A stretch of DNA of 64,000 nucleotides, from contig CM077158.1 in assembly GCA_039583875.1 (NCBI GenBank), forward strand, positions 237,142,453 through 237,206,452, in the 5' to 3' direction. Positions 1 to 10,837 of this stretch are shown piece by piece; the stretch's first letter is position 1; the number at the start of each line of letters is the position of its first letter. The notes beneath the pieces were generated by a model. That model made no database searches. It had not been told where the DNA came from and worked only from the letters and a program-made list of their open reading frames with translations. The DNA comes from Platanthera guangdongensis (taxonomy: Eukaryota > Streptophyta > Magnoliopsida > Asparagales > Orchidaceae). A program made the position numbers and the translations under genes.

Positions 1-205
1 GTCCACCTGCCCGCCACCTTGGCATCACCACCAAGGGGCCCACCTGGAGTCAGCACCAGGCGGCTTTATCACGCCCGCGGGCCGTACACCCCAACCAGCT
101 CTCTGTCATGGAATCACCACCATGCGGCAGGTTGTTGAGGCTGGGGCTCGATCCCCAGACCTCCTAGATAAGAAGCCTTCACCAGCGCTCTCATCACCAA
201 CTGAG
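1..205 (-). repeat. tRNA-derived SINE copy S1, cut by the window edge
   Basis: Read on the minus strand this begins with an A-box-like stretch (GCTCAGTTGG, complement at 194-203) followed by a B-box-like GGGATCGAGCC type motif, the usual internal pol III promoter layout of a tRNA-derived SINE. It is the mirror image of 206-440, so the two copies lie head to head around a 5-base spacer near 206-210. The 3' end lies outside the window. Confidence 0.65.
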
Positions 206-440
206 TCGCGGCTCAGTTGGTGATGAGAGCGTTGGTGAAGGCCTCTTATCTAGGAGGTCTGGGGATCGAGCCTCAGCCTCAACAACCTGCAGCATGGTGG
301 TGATTCCATGACGGAGAGCTGGTTGGGGTGTACGGCCCGCGGGCCTGATAAAGCCGTCTGGTGCTGACTCCAGGTGGGCCCCTTGGTGGCAATGCCAAGG
401 TGGCGGGCAGGTGGACTCCTGTCCCGCATCATAAAAGTGC
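206..440 (+). repeat. tRNA-derived SINE copy S2, full length
   Basis: The A-box-like GCTCAGTTGG is at 211-220 and the B-box-like GGGATCGAGCC is near 261-271. The rest (about 165 bp) is a non-tRNA body. It is an inverted copy of S1 and is followed tail to tail by S3; the junction is an 18-bp palindrome centred at 439/440. No coding function is seen; the ORFs over it on either strand are accidental. Confidence 0.65.
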
Positions 441-523
441 ACTTTTATGATGCGGGACAGGAGTCCACCTGTCCGCCACCTTGGCATCGCCACCAAGGGG
501 CCCACCTGGAGTCAGCACCAGGC
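441..523 (-). repeat. SINE copy S3, 3' part, interrupted by the Tat element
   Basis: This stretch matches the tail of S2 in inverse orientation and stops exactly at the LTR boundary at 523/524. The missing rest of the same copy resumes at 13840 on the other side of the retrotransposon, so the Tat element inserted into this SINE. Confidence 0.65.
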
Positions 524-1242
524 TGTTGAAACTGAAATCTCGGTCTCCTGTGGAGTTCACCCTTGGGGAAGGGGTGATCGTGCACCTACTTCGCTCTTGC
601 AAGCAAAACAACAAAAGAGACAAAGGAAGAACCGACCCAAGGGCTCGACGGGGAGGACCCACCACACACCCGGAAGATCTGAGAGTGTTTCCCCTTCTTA
701 GCCAAAGGCCGAGCTAAGGTACCCTCAGAAAGCACTTGAAAACTGGAGCAAAAGAGCACAGGAAGCCCTGCCATCTAGGGTACCCTTGGGTCCTATTTAT
801 AGTTTTCAGAATCTGAACTGCCAATAACCAAACTGAACTGACCTGAAATTACCAAAAAGCCCTGTGTTGGGTCTGCCAACAGCCAAACTCCACTGCTTTG
901 AAGGGCTATGGGCAGACCAGCGGGGGCTAAACAGTAAAAGGTACCTCATAGATCTGGGCGAGCTGGGGAGTCTGGCCACCTCGGCGGATCCTGCTCGCCT
1001 GCTGTTGCCGAGCTCCATTGCGCGAGTGCGAGTTGGGACGGCGAGCTCTCCTATCGATCGGCCTCCGTTAGTCGACCTCAGCTTGACGAATCTTGGCTTA
1101 ACTCGGCGAATGCCGAGCTCGCGGTCGACAAATGCCGAGCTCGGGCTCGGGTTTCTCTGCCGAGCTCGCCTGGGGCCTTGGTAATCTGAGCTGGTCGGCC
1201 TGGTTCCGGGTTCACCCCGCTCGCCGGATACGGGGTTGTACA
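524..1242 (-). repeat. 3' LTR of the Tat element
   Basis: This 719-bp LTR matches 13117-13834 with few differences. It contains a TATA-like CTATTTATAG near 793-802 when read on the plus strand. Several GCCGAGCTCG-type short repeats lie in its right half. LTR similarity suggests a fairly recent insertion. Confidence 0.9.
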
Positions 1243-1262
1243 CAATCCCCGCTCTTTTTGAG
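1243..1262 (-). other. Polypurine tract of the Tat element
   Basis: On the minus strand a purine-rich run (AAAAAGAGCGGGGATTG) directly precedes the 3' LTR, as needed for plus-strand DNA priming. Confidence 0.75.
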
Positions 1263-1355
1263 TTTGGCAAAGCTCGGAAATAAACATCCAACCCCAAGTG
1301 TTCGGCGAGTGCGGGGTGGACTGGAGGGAATCTTCGGGTGGGGTCCACCTGTGGC

Positions 1356-1364
1356 TATATATAT
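1356..1364 (+). promoter_or_regulatory. TATA box of antisense unit 1
   Basis: TATATATAT on the plus strand lies about 55 bp before the ATG at 1419 and just outside the 3' LTR, a fitting place for a pol II promoter driving the antisense unit. Confidence 0.5.
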
Positions 1365-1418
1365 GCACTTGCATACCTTCCTGACTCTTGTCATTCCCTT
1401 TGCTCTAATCCTGCCAAG

Positions 1419-2469
1419 ATGTCGATCCCCGAGGAGATTCAAGAGCGGCTTATGCGCGTCCGCCAGACCTCAGCTGCTCGCGTAGCCGCCCTGACAGCGG
1501 TCCCAGCTGCTGTGCTGCAGGGTGGCTCTGCCGAGCCTAACTCCAAGAAGATGAAAACATTCCCTCAGGCGGCCGAGCCCATCTATGACGACCTGAGGAC
1601 CACCTTGGAGCACGGGACCGGCTCCTCCACTCTGCCTGCCCCTGAAAAGGGGAGGAATATTGTCGAGGTCTGCGACGGCCCAGACAGCCACCCTGATGGC
1701 GCGGAGGACGCCGCGCCGAGAGACACCACCCCGCGAGCCAAGACCACTCTGGGGGACTCGCGGTTCACGACTCCGGAGAACCGTCCCCGAGACCCGTCCC
1801 CTCCCTTTGGGACCTTGGGGGTGAGCTCGCAGAGGCCGAGCTCGCCGGTGCGCGCACGCTCTCCCCAGCAAGCTGTCGTGACCCCGGGGGCGGGTCTGGA
1901 AACCATCCCCATCCCGGGATTCGAGCTTCTCTTACCGGAGACGCGCGGCCCGGGTCGCGGGAAGGATCTGAGGTTTATCCCTCCCCGCATCTCATTCGAG
2001 TTGCCGAGCTCGTCAGGTAGACTTTGCCCGGATTCCCGCCTCATGCGATTTTCCTGCATACCTCCTTTTGCTGATGTTTGCCTCCACAGTTCCCCCCAGC
2101 CAATCCGCTGTCGAGGAATCTTCGTGGGCAGCCCATTACTCTCCCCTCCCCTCCCCAAGCTCGCTGGACTCTTACCTGGGCCCCGAAGTGAATCAAGGCG
2201 AGCTGGCGAGGAGGGAGGTTAAGCTTTTAAAGAAACTGGTGTGCGGGCTGCGCGAGGTGCAGGGGGTCAACGAGGCGTTACAACGCGACTATGCGCGTCT
2301 TGCTGACGAGGTGCGAAGCGGCCAGGCTGGCGAGCTGACGTCCCCTTCCCGGCTTCTGGATGAGATAGACGGCGGCCTCTCCGTGGCGCAGAGGAATTCC
2401 GGTAGGATCCGCGAGCTGCTCCGCGCGCGGCAGTCTGGGGGACGGGAGGTGCGAGGCCGGGGTGGATAA
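1419..2469 (+). CDS. Antisense ORF unit 1 of the Tat element, two exons
   Basis: The unit reads opposite to gag-pol. Exon 1 runs 1419-2016 and exon 2 2090-2469; the intron has donor GTAGAC at 2017 and acceptor CCACAG ending at 2089, and splicing keeps the frame (phase 1). The product would be about 325 residues, proline- and serine-rich in the first exon, with a more helical, charged stretch (about residues 235-300) that may be a coiled coil. A TATA box precedes it and AATAAA follows at 2563. I recognise no domain. Antisense ORFs at this place are known from Grande and Retand, where the role is unknown. Alternatively this could be captured host sequence. The intron is inferred only from sequence. 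Confidence 0.55.
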
Positions 2470-2562
2470 AGGGCGGCTATTTTGCCGAGCCGACTGGTAC
2501 TCGCCTCCTGGTCTCCCCCCTGCCCGCGCGCCCCGCTTTCATATTTCTGCACTTGTCTTTGT

Positions 2563-2568
2563 AATAAA
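2563..2568 (+). terminator. Poly(A) signal after antisense unit 1
   Basis: AATAAA about 95 bp after the stop codon at 2467-2469, in an AT-rich stretch unlike the GC-rich surroundings. Confidence 0.45.
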
Positions 2569-2715
2569 TAACCTTAAACATTCTTAGTCATGTGGTATTC
2601 AAATAATATATTGTTTTTTATTTGACTTAGCCTTGGTTGGAACGCGACAAAAGTCGGCGAGCTGGGGGTTGGCGAGCTGGGCCGATTGGGCAGTTTGACC
2701 CTCTGATTACTTTTT

Positions 2716-2725
2716 CTATAAATAG
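2716..2725 (+). promoter_or_regulatory. TATA box of antisense unit 2
   Basis: CTATAAATAG lies about 110 bp before the ATG at 2834 and is followed by a C run and a pyrimidine-rich leader. Confidence 0.5.
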
Positions 2726-2833
2726 CCCCCCCCCCCCCACCAACCCCCGTACTGCTGCTTTTACTGCTTACTTTTTTTCTCTCTTCCTGCGGTTTTCTTC
2801 TTGTCTACTCGCGCTCCGCCTCCTCTCGCGAGC

Positions 2834-4969
2834 ATGGGCAAGACCAATCCCGACGCTGATGGCCGCACCAAGTGCGCCCAGCACTTCACCGATTACTGCT
2901 TCTTCGAGGGGAATACCACCGAGGAGGAGCTCGCGGAATTTGTTGGCGACCACGTTCCGCCGGGCTTCGAGGCGCGCCGGCCGAGGCAGGGGGAGGCCAT
3001 CAATACCTTTTACGACGACGAGCTCGCCTTCCCCATCTCTCACTTTGAGGTGGGGTTGCGCCTCCCCCTCTGGCCGGAGATCCGGCAGATTCTGAAGTAT
3101 TATGGCGCGGTGCCCGCGCAGCTGAACTTCAACGTCATCGCCATGATGGTGGCGTTCGCGAGCGGCGAGAGAGGATTGAGTTCAACCTGACAGTATTCAG
3201 GAAACTCTTCTCTTATAAGGCGACGCCAGATGGGGTCGCCTACTTCGGCGGCTCGCTGATCAAAGTTCGCGAGATCGCGAACAAGCATCATAACTGGATG
3301 AGCAAGATCGCCTTTATCAAGGGCGATCTCGGCAACATCCCGTACTCGCCGCAGCAAAAGGGCGAGGAGGTCTACCCCCCCCCCCCGGCCGTGTCCGGCA
3401 ATGATGTCGACCTCCATAAGTTTTTCCTCCACAAGGACTTCGAGGTCGCCTTCCTGTGAAGGGGCCTCGACGCGCTTCTCCCCGTCCTACCCGGCGAAGG
3501 TATTGTTCTCTCCTCACCGCCGAGCTCGCCAGGTTGCCGAGCTCGCCGAATTGTTGTTGAAGGTCTTCTAACTTTTTCCAAGTTTTTTTTCTTGCAGGGG
3601 AGCGGCTAATTCCCGTAAACCCGCCGTTTGCGGACTCGGGGTTGTACCTGGACCCCCTTGCTCGCGAGAAGGCGGCGGCGGCGGCCTGCCGAGATGAGGC
3701 GGCCTTCTCTCAACCCTCTTCCAGCGAGAGGCGTTCTGAGGATGCGGGGTCGAACCCGCCACACCGCCAGCAATTACCAAAAAAGATGAAGAAAGTCGTG
3801 CTCGCTCCGCGGGGGAAACATCAACAACAGCAATCCAGTCCCAAGTACATAAGCTCGTCCGAGACCATCCCCGACGCGTCGCCGGAGAGTGCTCTGAAAG
3901 AGATCATCAGCAAGGGGCGGAAGGGCGGCGAGGCTCATGTTCTCCCTGCGGCGATCTCCCCACCTCCTTCGGCGAAGAGGGCGGCTCCGAACGCGGGGCG
4001 CCGAAACTTCATCCCCTCTTCAGCTTTCGGGGTGGTGGAAAGACTCGGCGGGCGAGCCCATGGTGCAGTGGGACGAGATGGCCGACTGGGTTTCCATCTC
4101 CACTTTGCACCCCTCCTGGCATGACCGCGAGCCCGCCACCGGTCACGCTTACGCCCTCGGCTTCGGCCTCTATGGTCGGGAAGACGTCGAGGCCTACAAG
4201 AACATGACCCTGCGGCAGCTCGGCCATGAGGGCCTGCAGGCCCACCTGCGGGCCATGGAACTTCATCACATGCTGGTCCGCCGCAGCTTCGGCCTTAGCA
4301 ATCAACTCCAAAAAGCCGAGTAGTCCCGCGACGTCGCCAAGGACAAGGTCGCCGACCAGACGAGGCGGCTCGGCATCGCCGAGGGTCTTCTCGCCCAGGC
4401 CGTCGGCGGATTGGTGAGTATCAGGCTCCTCCTTTTTACTTGAAATATTTGGCGCTGTCACTAATGAACTTTTCTTCTGTCAGGATGCCAAGGCCGCCGG
4501 AGAGTTGCGGGCTCGCAATGTCGAGCAGGGGGAGGAGATCGGCCAGCTGCGCGCCCGGCTTGCCGAGCTTGAGGGGGCGAACGCAAAGCTAAAGGATGAG
4601 AACCAAAACCTTAGCCGCGAGATCCGCCGTCAGGCGGAGATTTTCTTCCCGCCCAGCGGCGCCGATCCTACCCTCCCCTACAAGAGGCCGAGGATCTTTG
4701 GCGAGGCCGACCTCGCCGAGAGGCTGCGGATCAACTCCATCAAGGCCGCCGAATGCACCCTCCAGATGATGAAGTACACTGGAGTGCTGGTGGAGGGGTG
4801 CGAGGAGATTTCGGCCAGGGACCTGATGCCGAGTCTGTTCCCGGCGACGCCTCCCAGCGAGAAGGAAGACAGTCTGGACGCGCTGTTTGGAAAGGGCTTC
4901 CAGGATCTGTCAGGCGAAGGAGGGGAGGACCACCAATCTGGCGGGGGGGGGAGGTCTAAATGTACATAA
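2834..4969 (+). pseudogene. Antisense unit 2: gypsy-associated 'putative gypsy type transposon' (PF04195-like) protein, decayed
   Basis: The unit starts at ATG 2834. Exon 1 covers about 2834-3455, with a one-base frameshift near 3165. It shows the pattern of the plant domain Pfam calls 'putative gypsy type transposon': a LRLPLWPEIRQILKYYG block at about 3057-3105, then QLNFN and an FNLTVFRKLF block near 3182-3212. An intron 3456-3597 (GTGAAG ... TTGCAG) leads to exon 3, 3598-4413, with one frameshift near 4030 and an in-frame TAG at 4321. An intron 4414-4483 (GTGAGT ... TGTCAG) leads to the last exon, 4484-4969. The C-terminal half is rich in Glu, Arg and Leu and probably a coiled coil. It shares its strand with unit 1 and opposes pol. 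Its function is unknown. Three lesions suggest it is dead in this copy. Confidence 0.65.
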
Positions 4970-5221
4970 CTTGCAGTCTCGCCGGGGCGAGCTCAATCCT
5001 GCAAATATTTTTACTCAATGAAAGAATATTTTTGATACCTTGTCCATCATAGTAATGTCATTACGCATATATTTTCTTTTTGCTAGATTCCTCTGCCGTG
5101 CCTTGTGTCTGCGAGCGCTCTCCCCAGCGACCTCGAATAGATAGGTACTGCGAGTAGGATAGTCGTTAGGACTCGCCCCTGAGAGCATATCTTGAGAGTT
5201 CGGCAATTCTCAGTCCTCGTC

Positions 5222-5695
5222 AAAGCTCGCTCGCGGGCTGCCCATGATCTTATCAACTGAAAACCAGATTCACTAAATTTTTCCAAGTAAAAAAAACAAA
5301 GTGGGGGGCGAGGCGTCTCGGCGGGATCCACCTCCCCTTAGCGAGGTCTAAGGGCCTGGCCCGTCAATTCTCGGGACTCGCCCCAGCTCGCTCGCGAGCT
5401 GCCCATGATCTTATCAACTGAAAACCAGATTCACCAAATTTTTCCAAGTAAAAAACAAAGTGGGGGGCGAGGCGTCTCGGCGGGATCCACCTCCCCTTAG
5501 CGAGGTCTAAGGGCCTGTCCCGTCAATTCTCGGGACTCGCCCCAGCTCGCTCGCGAGCTGCCCATGATCTTATCAACTGAAAACCAGATTCACCAATTTT
5601 TTCCAAGTAAAAAACAAAGTGGGGGCGAGGCATCTCGGCGGGATCCACCTCCCCTTAGCAAGGTCCAAGGGCCTGGCTCGTCATCCTTCTGCCGA
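5222..5695. repeat. Tandem repeat, ~160-bp unit, about three copies, in the Tat element
   Basis: The phrase CCCATGATCTTATCAACTG recurs at 5241, 5402 and 5561 (spacings 161 and 159), with GGCGAGGCGTCTCGGCGGG and CTTAGCGAGGTCTAAGGG between. It sits between antisense unit 2 and the 147-bp array. Confidence 0.85.
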
Positions 5696-5749
5696 GGCCG
5701 AGCTGAATTAGCGAGCCCGAACTCGCCCCTACCGAGCTCTCGTCTTAAT

Positions 5750-7590
5750 CTTAGAAGGGCCAAGTTTGTTCGGGGTCCAAGGTTGATACCATCGAGTGAC
5801 TTTCAGCCATGCCAACTAGGTGAGAGCCTGTCAACGGGACCTGCTCAAGGTTTAAGGATGACACTGAGTGACTTCCAGCCCTGTCATCTAGGTGAGAGCC
5901 TGGCAGCGGGATCTGCTCGGGGTCCAAGGCTGATACCATCGAGTGACTTCCAGCACTGCCAGCTAGGTGAGAGCCTTACAGCAGGATCTGCTCAAGGTCT
6001 AAGGATGACACCGAGTGACTTCCAGCCCTGCCAGCTAGATGAGAGTCTGGCAGCGGGATCTGCTCGGGGTCCAAGGCTGATACCATCGAGTGACTTCCAG
6101 CACTGCCAGCTAGGTGAGATCCTGACAGCGGGATCTGCTCGAGGTATAAGGATGACACCGAGTGACTTCCAGCCATGTCAGCTAGGTGAGAGCCTGGCAG
6201 CGGGATCTGCTCGGGGTCCAAGATTGATACCATCGAGCGACTTCCAGCCCTGCCAGCTAGGTGAGAGCCTGACAGCGGGATCTGCTCGAGGTGTAAGGAT
6301 GACACCGAGTGACTTTCATCCCTGCCAGCTAGGTGAGAGCCTGGCAGCAGGATCTGCTCGGGGTCCAAGGTTGATACCATCGAGTGACTTCCAGCCCTGC
6401 CAGCTAGGTGAGAGCCTGACAGCGGGATCTGCTCGAGGTCTAAGGATGACACCGAGTGACTTTCAGCCCTGCCAGCCAGGTGAGAGGCTGGTAGCGGGAT
6501 CTGCTCGGGGTCCAAGGTTGATACCATCGAGTGACTTCCACCCCTGCCAGCTAGGGGAGAGCCTGACAACGGGATCTGCTCGAGTTCTAAGGATGACACC
6601 GAGTGACTTCCAGCCCTGCCAGCTAGGTGAGAGGCTGGCAGCGGGATCTGCTCGGGGTCCAAGGTTGATACCATCGAGTGACTTCCAGCCCTGCCAGCTA
6701 GGTGAGAGCCTGACAGCGGGATCTGCTCGAGGTCTAAGGATGACACCGAGTGACTTCCAGCCCTGCCAGCTAGGTGAGAGCCTGGCAGCGGGATCTGCTC
6801 GGGGTCCAAGGTTGATACCATCGAGTGACTTCCAGCCTTGCCAGCTAGGTGAGAGCCTGACAGCGGGATCTGCTCGAGGTCTAAGGATGACACCGAGTGA
6901 CTTCCAGCCCTGCCAGCTAGGTGAGAGCCTGGCAGCGGGATCTGCTCGGGGTCCAAGGTTGATACCATCGAGTGACTTCCAGCCCTGCCAGCTAGGTGAG
7001 AGCCTGACAGCGGGATCTGCTCGAGGTCTAAGGATGACACCGAGTGACTTCCAGCCCTGCCAGCTAGGTGAAAGCCTGGCAGCGGGATCTGCTCGGGGTC
7101 CAAGGTTGATACCATCGAGTGACTTCCAGCCCTGCCAGCTAGGTGAGAGCCTGACAGCGGGATCTGCTCGAGGTCTAAGGATGACACCGAGTGACTTCCA
7201 GCCCTGCCAGCTAGGTGAGAGCCTGGCAGCGGGATCTGCTCGGGGTCCAAGGTTGATACCATCGAGTGACTTCCAGCCCTGCCAGCTAGGTGAGAGCCTG
7301 ACAGCGGGATCTGCTCGAGATCCAAGGCTGATACCATCGAATGACTTCCAGCCCTGCCAGCTAGGTGAGAGCCTGACAGCGGGATCTGCTCGAGGTCTAA
7401 GGATGACACCGAGTGACTTCCAGCCCTGCCAGCTAGGTGAGAGCCTGGCAGCGGGATCTGCTCAGGGTCCAAGGTTGATATCATCGAGTGACTTCCAGCC
7501 CTGCCAGCTAGGTGAGAGCCTGACAGCGGGATCTGCTCGAGGTCTAAGAATGACACCGAGTGACTTTCAGCCCTGCCAGCTAGTTTCAAG
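5750..7590. repeat. Tandem array of a 147-bp dimer (75 + 72 bp), about 12 copies
   Basis: Two related half-units alternate: one with GGGGTCCAAGGTTGATACC (75 bp), the other with GAGGTCTAAGGATGACACC (72 bp). Both share GAGTGACTTCCAGCCCTGCC and CAGCTAGGTGAGAGCCTG. The dimer repeats every 147 bp (for example 5921 to 6068). Because 75, 72 and 147 are multiples of three and the unit lacks stops in some frames, both strands show long open frames (about 680 and 537 codons); these are not taken as genes. The array lies in the 3' untranslated region of the Tat element, directly after the end of pol. Confidence 0.9.
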
Positions 7591-9687
7591 GGAAAAAACG
7601 TTTTAGGTCGTCACCACTCCAGGTGAGACTTAGGGTTTCTCCCTCCACATTTTGGAGTCGATACCCCCTTGATCCTAAAGCTTCTTTTACAATAAATGGA
7701 CCTTCCCAGCTGGGGTTGAGCTTCCCCACGGTTGCTGACCTTCCTGCTGCATCCACCTTCTTCAGCACCAAGTCCCCCTCCACAAATTGTTTGAATCTGA
7801 CGTGCTTGTCAAAGTACTTGGTCATCCTCCTCTTCACCTCTTCCTGTCGGACGGCGGAAAGGTCCCGCAGTTCTTCCACCATGTCGAGGGAGAGCCGCAG
7901 CCCTTCCTCGTTCTCAGCCTGTCATCCTTCCTTGTCTTCCCCTGCTGCGACAACTCGAGGCGTTTGAACTTCGAACGTCACGGGGAGCACTGCCTCGCAC
8001 CCATGGGAGAGCTTGAAGGGGGTCTCTCTTGTAGCTGTGTTGGAGGTGGTCCTCAAGGCCCAGAGAACCGCGGGAAGCTGTTCCACCCAGCTCCCCTTCA
8101 GATTTTTTACTTTCTTTTTAGGACGTTGACAATGATCTTGTTCGCAGCCTCCACCTGCCCGTTGCTCCTGGGATGGTGGACCGAGGCGAACCTGAGGTCG
8201 ATCCCGAGCTGCTCGCAGAAACTGGTAAACTCCGCGCTGGCGAACTGGGGCCCGTTGTCTGTGACGATTGCCTGGGGCAACCCGTGGCGGCAGATGATCT
8301 CCCCTCAAACGAAGTTCCTGATGACCTGGGAAGTCACCTTAGTCAGCGCCTTCACCTCCAACCACTTGGAGAAATAATCGATCATTACCAGTAGGAACCT
8401 TCTCTGCCCACTGGCCTGGGGGAACGGTCCAACCAAATCCATTCCCCAAATGGCAAAGGACCAGGGGGCTGTGATACTCTTGAGTCGCTGAGCTGGTTGT
8501 AGCTGGAGGTGGGCAAACAGCTGGCACTTGTGGCACCTTCTTGCGAACTCCGTCGCATCTCGGCCCAGGGTGGGCCAGAAGTACCCCTGCCTGACAATCC
8601 TCCCTTCCAGGGTCCGACTCCCGGAGTGACTTCCACACTCCCCGGAGTGGACTTCTTCCAAAATTCTTTGTACTTCCCCCTCGGCCACGCATCGAGCCAA
8701 CATCCCCGAGAGAGTCTTTTTGTACAACTGCCCGTCCTGGAGGAGGTAGTACGCCGACTTGTGCATGAGCTTCTTCTTGTCCACCCTCTCCGGATACTCT
8801 CCTGTGGAAAGGAAAGTTACGAACGGATCCATCCATAAAGGCCGCTGGTCTATCTCCATAAGCTCCCCCTCTTCGACGGAAGGACGGAACAAGTCGGTGA
8901 TGGTGCCCCCGACCCGGGGACCATGCTTCGCCAGCTGATCGACCTGCTCATTCTCCTCCCGGGGCACGTGTTGGATGGAAAAAGTTTGGAACGTGTCAAT
9001 GACTCCCTTTACTTTGGCTAAGTATAGCCGCCGGGTAGGCTCTCTCGCCTCGAACTCCCCGTTGATCTGGGAAGCTACCATCATGGAGTCAGTAAGGACC
9101 TCCACGTCCAACACCCCCAGCTCTCTGGCCAGGCGCAGCCCTGCTATCACGGCGTCATACTCGGCCTGATTGTTGGTGATGGGAAAGTGCACCACCACTG
9201 TCTGCTCAATTCTAGTCCCTTGTGGGCTCTCTAAGATCACCCCCACTCCTAGGGAATGCCTCCCCGAGGCGCCATCCACCTTCACCTTCCAAGGAGTCGG
9301 GCGAGTGAGCTCTTCCTCCGCCACCTCAATCACATAATCGGCCAAGAAGTCGGTCATTGCTTGAGCTTTGATCGAGAGGCGGGGGACAAAGGAAACGTCG
9401 AACTCACTCAACTCCACCGACCACTTGGTCAGCCTGCCAGAATGCTCCACCCCCTCAAAGATGTTGCGGAGGGGATGGTCAGTCACCACTCGGATTGAGT
9501 GTGCCTGGAAATAGGGCGGCAGCCTTCGGGCTGAGATGACCAGGGCGAAGGCCAGCTTCTCCAAAATCGGATACCGGAGCTCGGCCTTCCTCAGGACCCT
9601 GCTCACGTAATATATGGGTAGCTGCTTCTTCCCCTCTTCACGAACTAGGACAGAGCTCAGGGCCTCCGCCCCGACCCCGAGATACAA
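7586..9687 (-). pseudogene. Tat pol, 3' part: RNase H, second RNase H, integrase
   Basis: From 9687 downward there is a Ty3-type RNase H (VVTDHPLRNIF near 9480) and then a second, archaeal-like RNase H starting with VKVDGASG near 9290, containing NNQAEYDAVIAGL and LTDSMM. The integrase follows: its HHCC zinc finger lies around 8520-8660, and the core begins at GMDLVGPF near 8430. A frameshift near 8305 breaks the integrase core, and another near 7900 precedes the last segment (7586-7882, with GPFIVKEALGSRGYRL). Two RNase H domains in series are the hallmark of Tat elements. The enzymes would copy the element's RNA into DNA and insert it. It is unlikely to be functional as it stands. Confidence 0.85.
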
Positions 9688-10834
9688 AAACAGGTCCTCC
9701 CCCCTCCCCCTCTTTTGGCCCTTGGAGCAATGGGGCCCGAGTCAACTGCACCTTGAGGGCCTGGAATGCCTCCTCGCACTCCTTGTTCCACTCGAATTTT
9801 TGACCCCCCCCCCCCCTCAGTGTTTTAAAGAAGGGGGAGCACTTCTCCCCAGCCCGGGAGAGGAACCTACTTAGCCCTGCCAGCTTCCTTGTGAGCCGTT
9901 GCACCTCCTTGGTGTTCCGTGGGGATCCCAGCTCTAAGATGACCTTGACCTTATCGGGATTCGGCTCGACCCTTGCAGGGGTGAGGAGGTGTCCCAAGAA
10001 CTTTCCCATGCTAGCCCCAAAGACACACTTCTGGGGGTTCAACCGCATCTTGTACTTGCGCAGGGTAGCAAAGGTCTCCTCCAGGTCCTGGAGGTGAGAG
10101 TCCACATCCTGACTCTTGATCATGAGATCATCTACGTACACCTCTAGGTTCTGCCCCCTCTGTTCTTTGAAGACCCTATCCATCATCTTTTGGTAGGTCG
10201 CCCCTGCATTTTTTAGCCCGAAGGGCATCATCTTGTAACAGTAGCATCCATCCCCCGTGATGAACGAGACATCCTTGACATCCGGAGGATGCATTCTGAT
10301 TTGATGATAACCTGAAAATGCATCTAGAAAACTCATTACAGAAAAACCAACGGCTGAGTCAACCAGCGCGTCGATCCGAGGCAAGGGAAAACAGTTCTTA
10401 GGACAAGATTTATTAAGCAAGGAGAAGTCGATACACATACGCCACCGGCCGTCCCCTTTTTTTACCATGACTACATTTGAGACCCAGTCGGGATATTGGA
10501 TCTCGGATATGAAGCCGGCCTTGAGGAGTTTCGCCACCTCCTCCCTGATGGGCTCTGTCAGCTTGTCCGCGGTGGACCTCTTCTTTTGTTGGACGGGGCG
10601 TGTTCCCGGGTCCAAGTTGAGGCGGTGGCAAGCCACATCCGCGTCAACCCCAGCATCTCCGCGGCGCTCCATGCGAAGATGTCCACGCTCCTCTGGATGC
10701 ACTCCAGCATCCTGCCCTGAGCCTCCGGGGTCAGCCCTCCGCTGACGCGGACCTTCTCCACCCTGCCTTCTCGGGTGAGGACCTCCAGCTCCACCACCTC
10801 TTCCGCAGCCTCCAACCTGGACTGCTCTCCCCAT
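9638..10834 (-). pseudogene. Tat reverse transcriptase
   Basis: The reading frame contains the classic blocks: DWVSNVVMVKKGDGRWRMC (near 10460-10510), SFLDAFSGYHQI (near 10300), MMPFGLKNAGATYQ (near 10190-10230) and an intact YVDD catalytic motif at 10127-10138. The thumb and connection follow to about 9720. The frame is then lost near two long C runs at about 9699 and 9807, so RNase H lies in another frame. It belongs to one gag-pol polyprotein that would be cleaved by the element's own protease. Confidence 0.9.
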
Positions 10835-10837
10835 TCT

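Noticed and set aside
211..271. tRNA gene at the SINE head
   Set aside because: The A and B boxes fit, but the cloverleaf stems do not close well and the sequence continues into a shared SINE body present in several copies.
5564..7606. 680-codon open frame that could be a repeat protein
   Set aside because: It lies in a tandem array whose unit lengths are multiples of three; the opposite strand is equally open. No start context, domain or family supports a protein.
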